The translations under genes were made by a program, and so were the position numbers. The notes beneath the pieces were generated by a model. It did not search any database and was not told where the DNA came from. It saw only the letters and a program-made list of their open reading frames with translations. A DNA stretch of 56,927 nucleotides from Streptococcus sp. HSISM1. GTDB taxonomy: Bacteria; Bacillota; Bacilli; Lactobacillales; Streptococcaceae. Shown here piece by piece: positions 56,919 through 56,927 of the stretch; positions within the stretch are counted from its first letter, which is position 1; each line of letters begins with the position of its first letter. The stretch covers positions 1,827,368 through 1,884,294 of the forward strand of contig NZ_CM002128.1 of the NCBI RefSeq assembly GCF_000448565.1, written 5' to 3'.

Positions 56919-56927
56919 AAAACTATT
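56905..56927 (+). CDS. Start of next gene, cut by window end (probably SdpI-type membrane protein)
   Basis: ATG 56905 with AAAGGAG (56889-56895) upstream; only MKTNKKL is visible. It overlaps the autorepressor gene, so the two are translationally coupled. SdpR-type repressors are normally paired with SdpI immunity-type membrane proteins; that identity is inferred from context only. Confidence 0.5.

Overview
The window is a chromosomal segment of a low-GC Gram-positive coccus, most likely a mitis/sanguinis-group Streptococcus (S. parasanguinis-like). The basis is gene order that I recall from streptococci: araT-recO-plsX-acpP, the purC-to-purB cluster, the GntR/BgaC/PTS/AgaS/GalM sugar operon, ruvB-LMW-PTP-MORN-acyltransferase-adhE, and a Na+-type V-ATPase operon. 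Nearly all genes lie on the + strand. No rRNA, tRNA, prophage, insertion sequence or CRISPR array was seen.

Layout. 1-1760: a secreted prealbumin-fold protein with a stunted sortase motif, and a frameshifted class B sortase gene. 1820-5110: araT, recO, plsX, acpP. 5117-21500: purine biosynthesis (purC, L, F, M, N, H, D, E, K, B) behind two PurR-box-like sites, interrupted by a reverse-strand CHAP amidase gene, a ketopantoate-reductase-like gene and a small conserved gene. 21590-29330: beta-galactosidase/PTS operon with a divergent GntR regulator. 29358-29650: a CiaR-type small RNA gene and a hairpin repeat. 29700-37210: ruvB, a nucleotidyltransferase-like gene, LMW-PTP, a MORN protein, a frameshifted O-acyltransferase gene, then adhE behind a promoter rich in Rex-like half-sites. 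37346-38720: an unrecognised cluster of three small helical proteins. 38760-41500: Zn-alcohol dehydrogenase, a small membrane protein, an RpiR regulator. 41600-51260: V-ATPase operon ntpFIKECG-[GNAT pseudogene]-ABD. 51290-53860: LysM protein with a WalR-like box, and an MFS exporter on the reverse strand. 53900-56927: two more CiaR-type small RNA genes with repeats, a frameshifted rgg regulator divergent from a membrane-protein gene, and an SdpR-type autorepressor followed by the first codons of its partner gene.

How it fits together. The pur genes encode nearly all the steps of IMP and AMP synthesis. The bga operon releases, imports and processes a galactose-containing sugar. adhE and the Zn-ADH regenerate NAD+ and sit behind Rex- and cre-like sites. 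The V-ATPase carries the complete Na+-ligand set in NtpK and is probably Na+-coupled.

The most notable non-coding result is three csRNA-type genes. Each has a CiaR direct repeat exactly 10 bp upstream of its -10 box, an anti-Shine-Dalgarno stretch, the same terminator, and a hairpin repeat directly downstream. Four genes are broken. Three are single-base frameshifts that one extra A in an A5-A6 run would repair, and one is an in-frame TAA. The three A-run cases could be sequencing errors, slippage-type switching or true decay.
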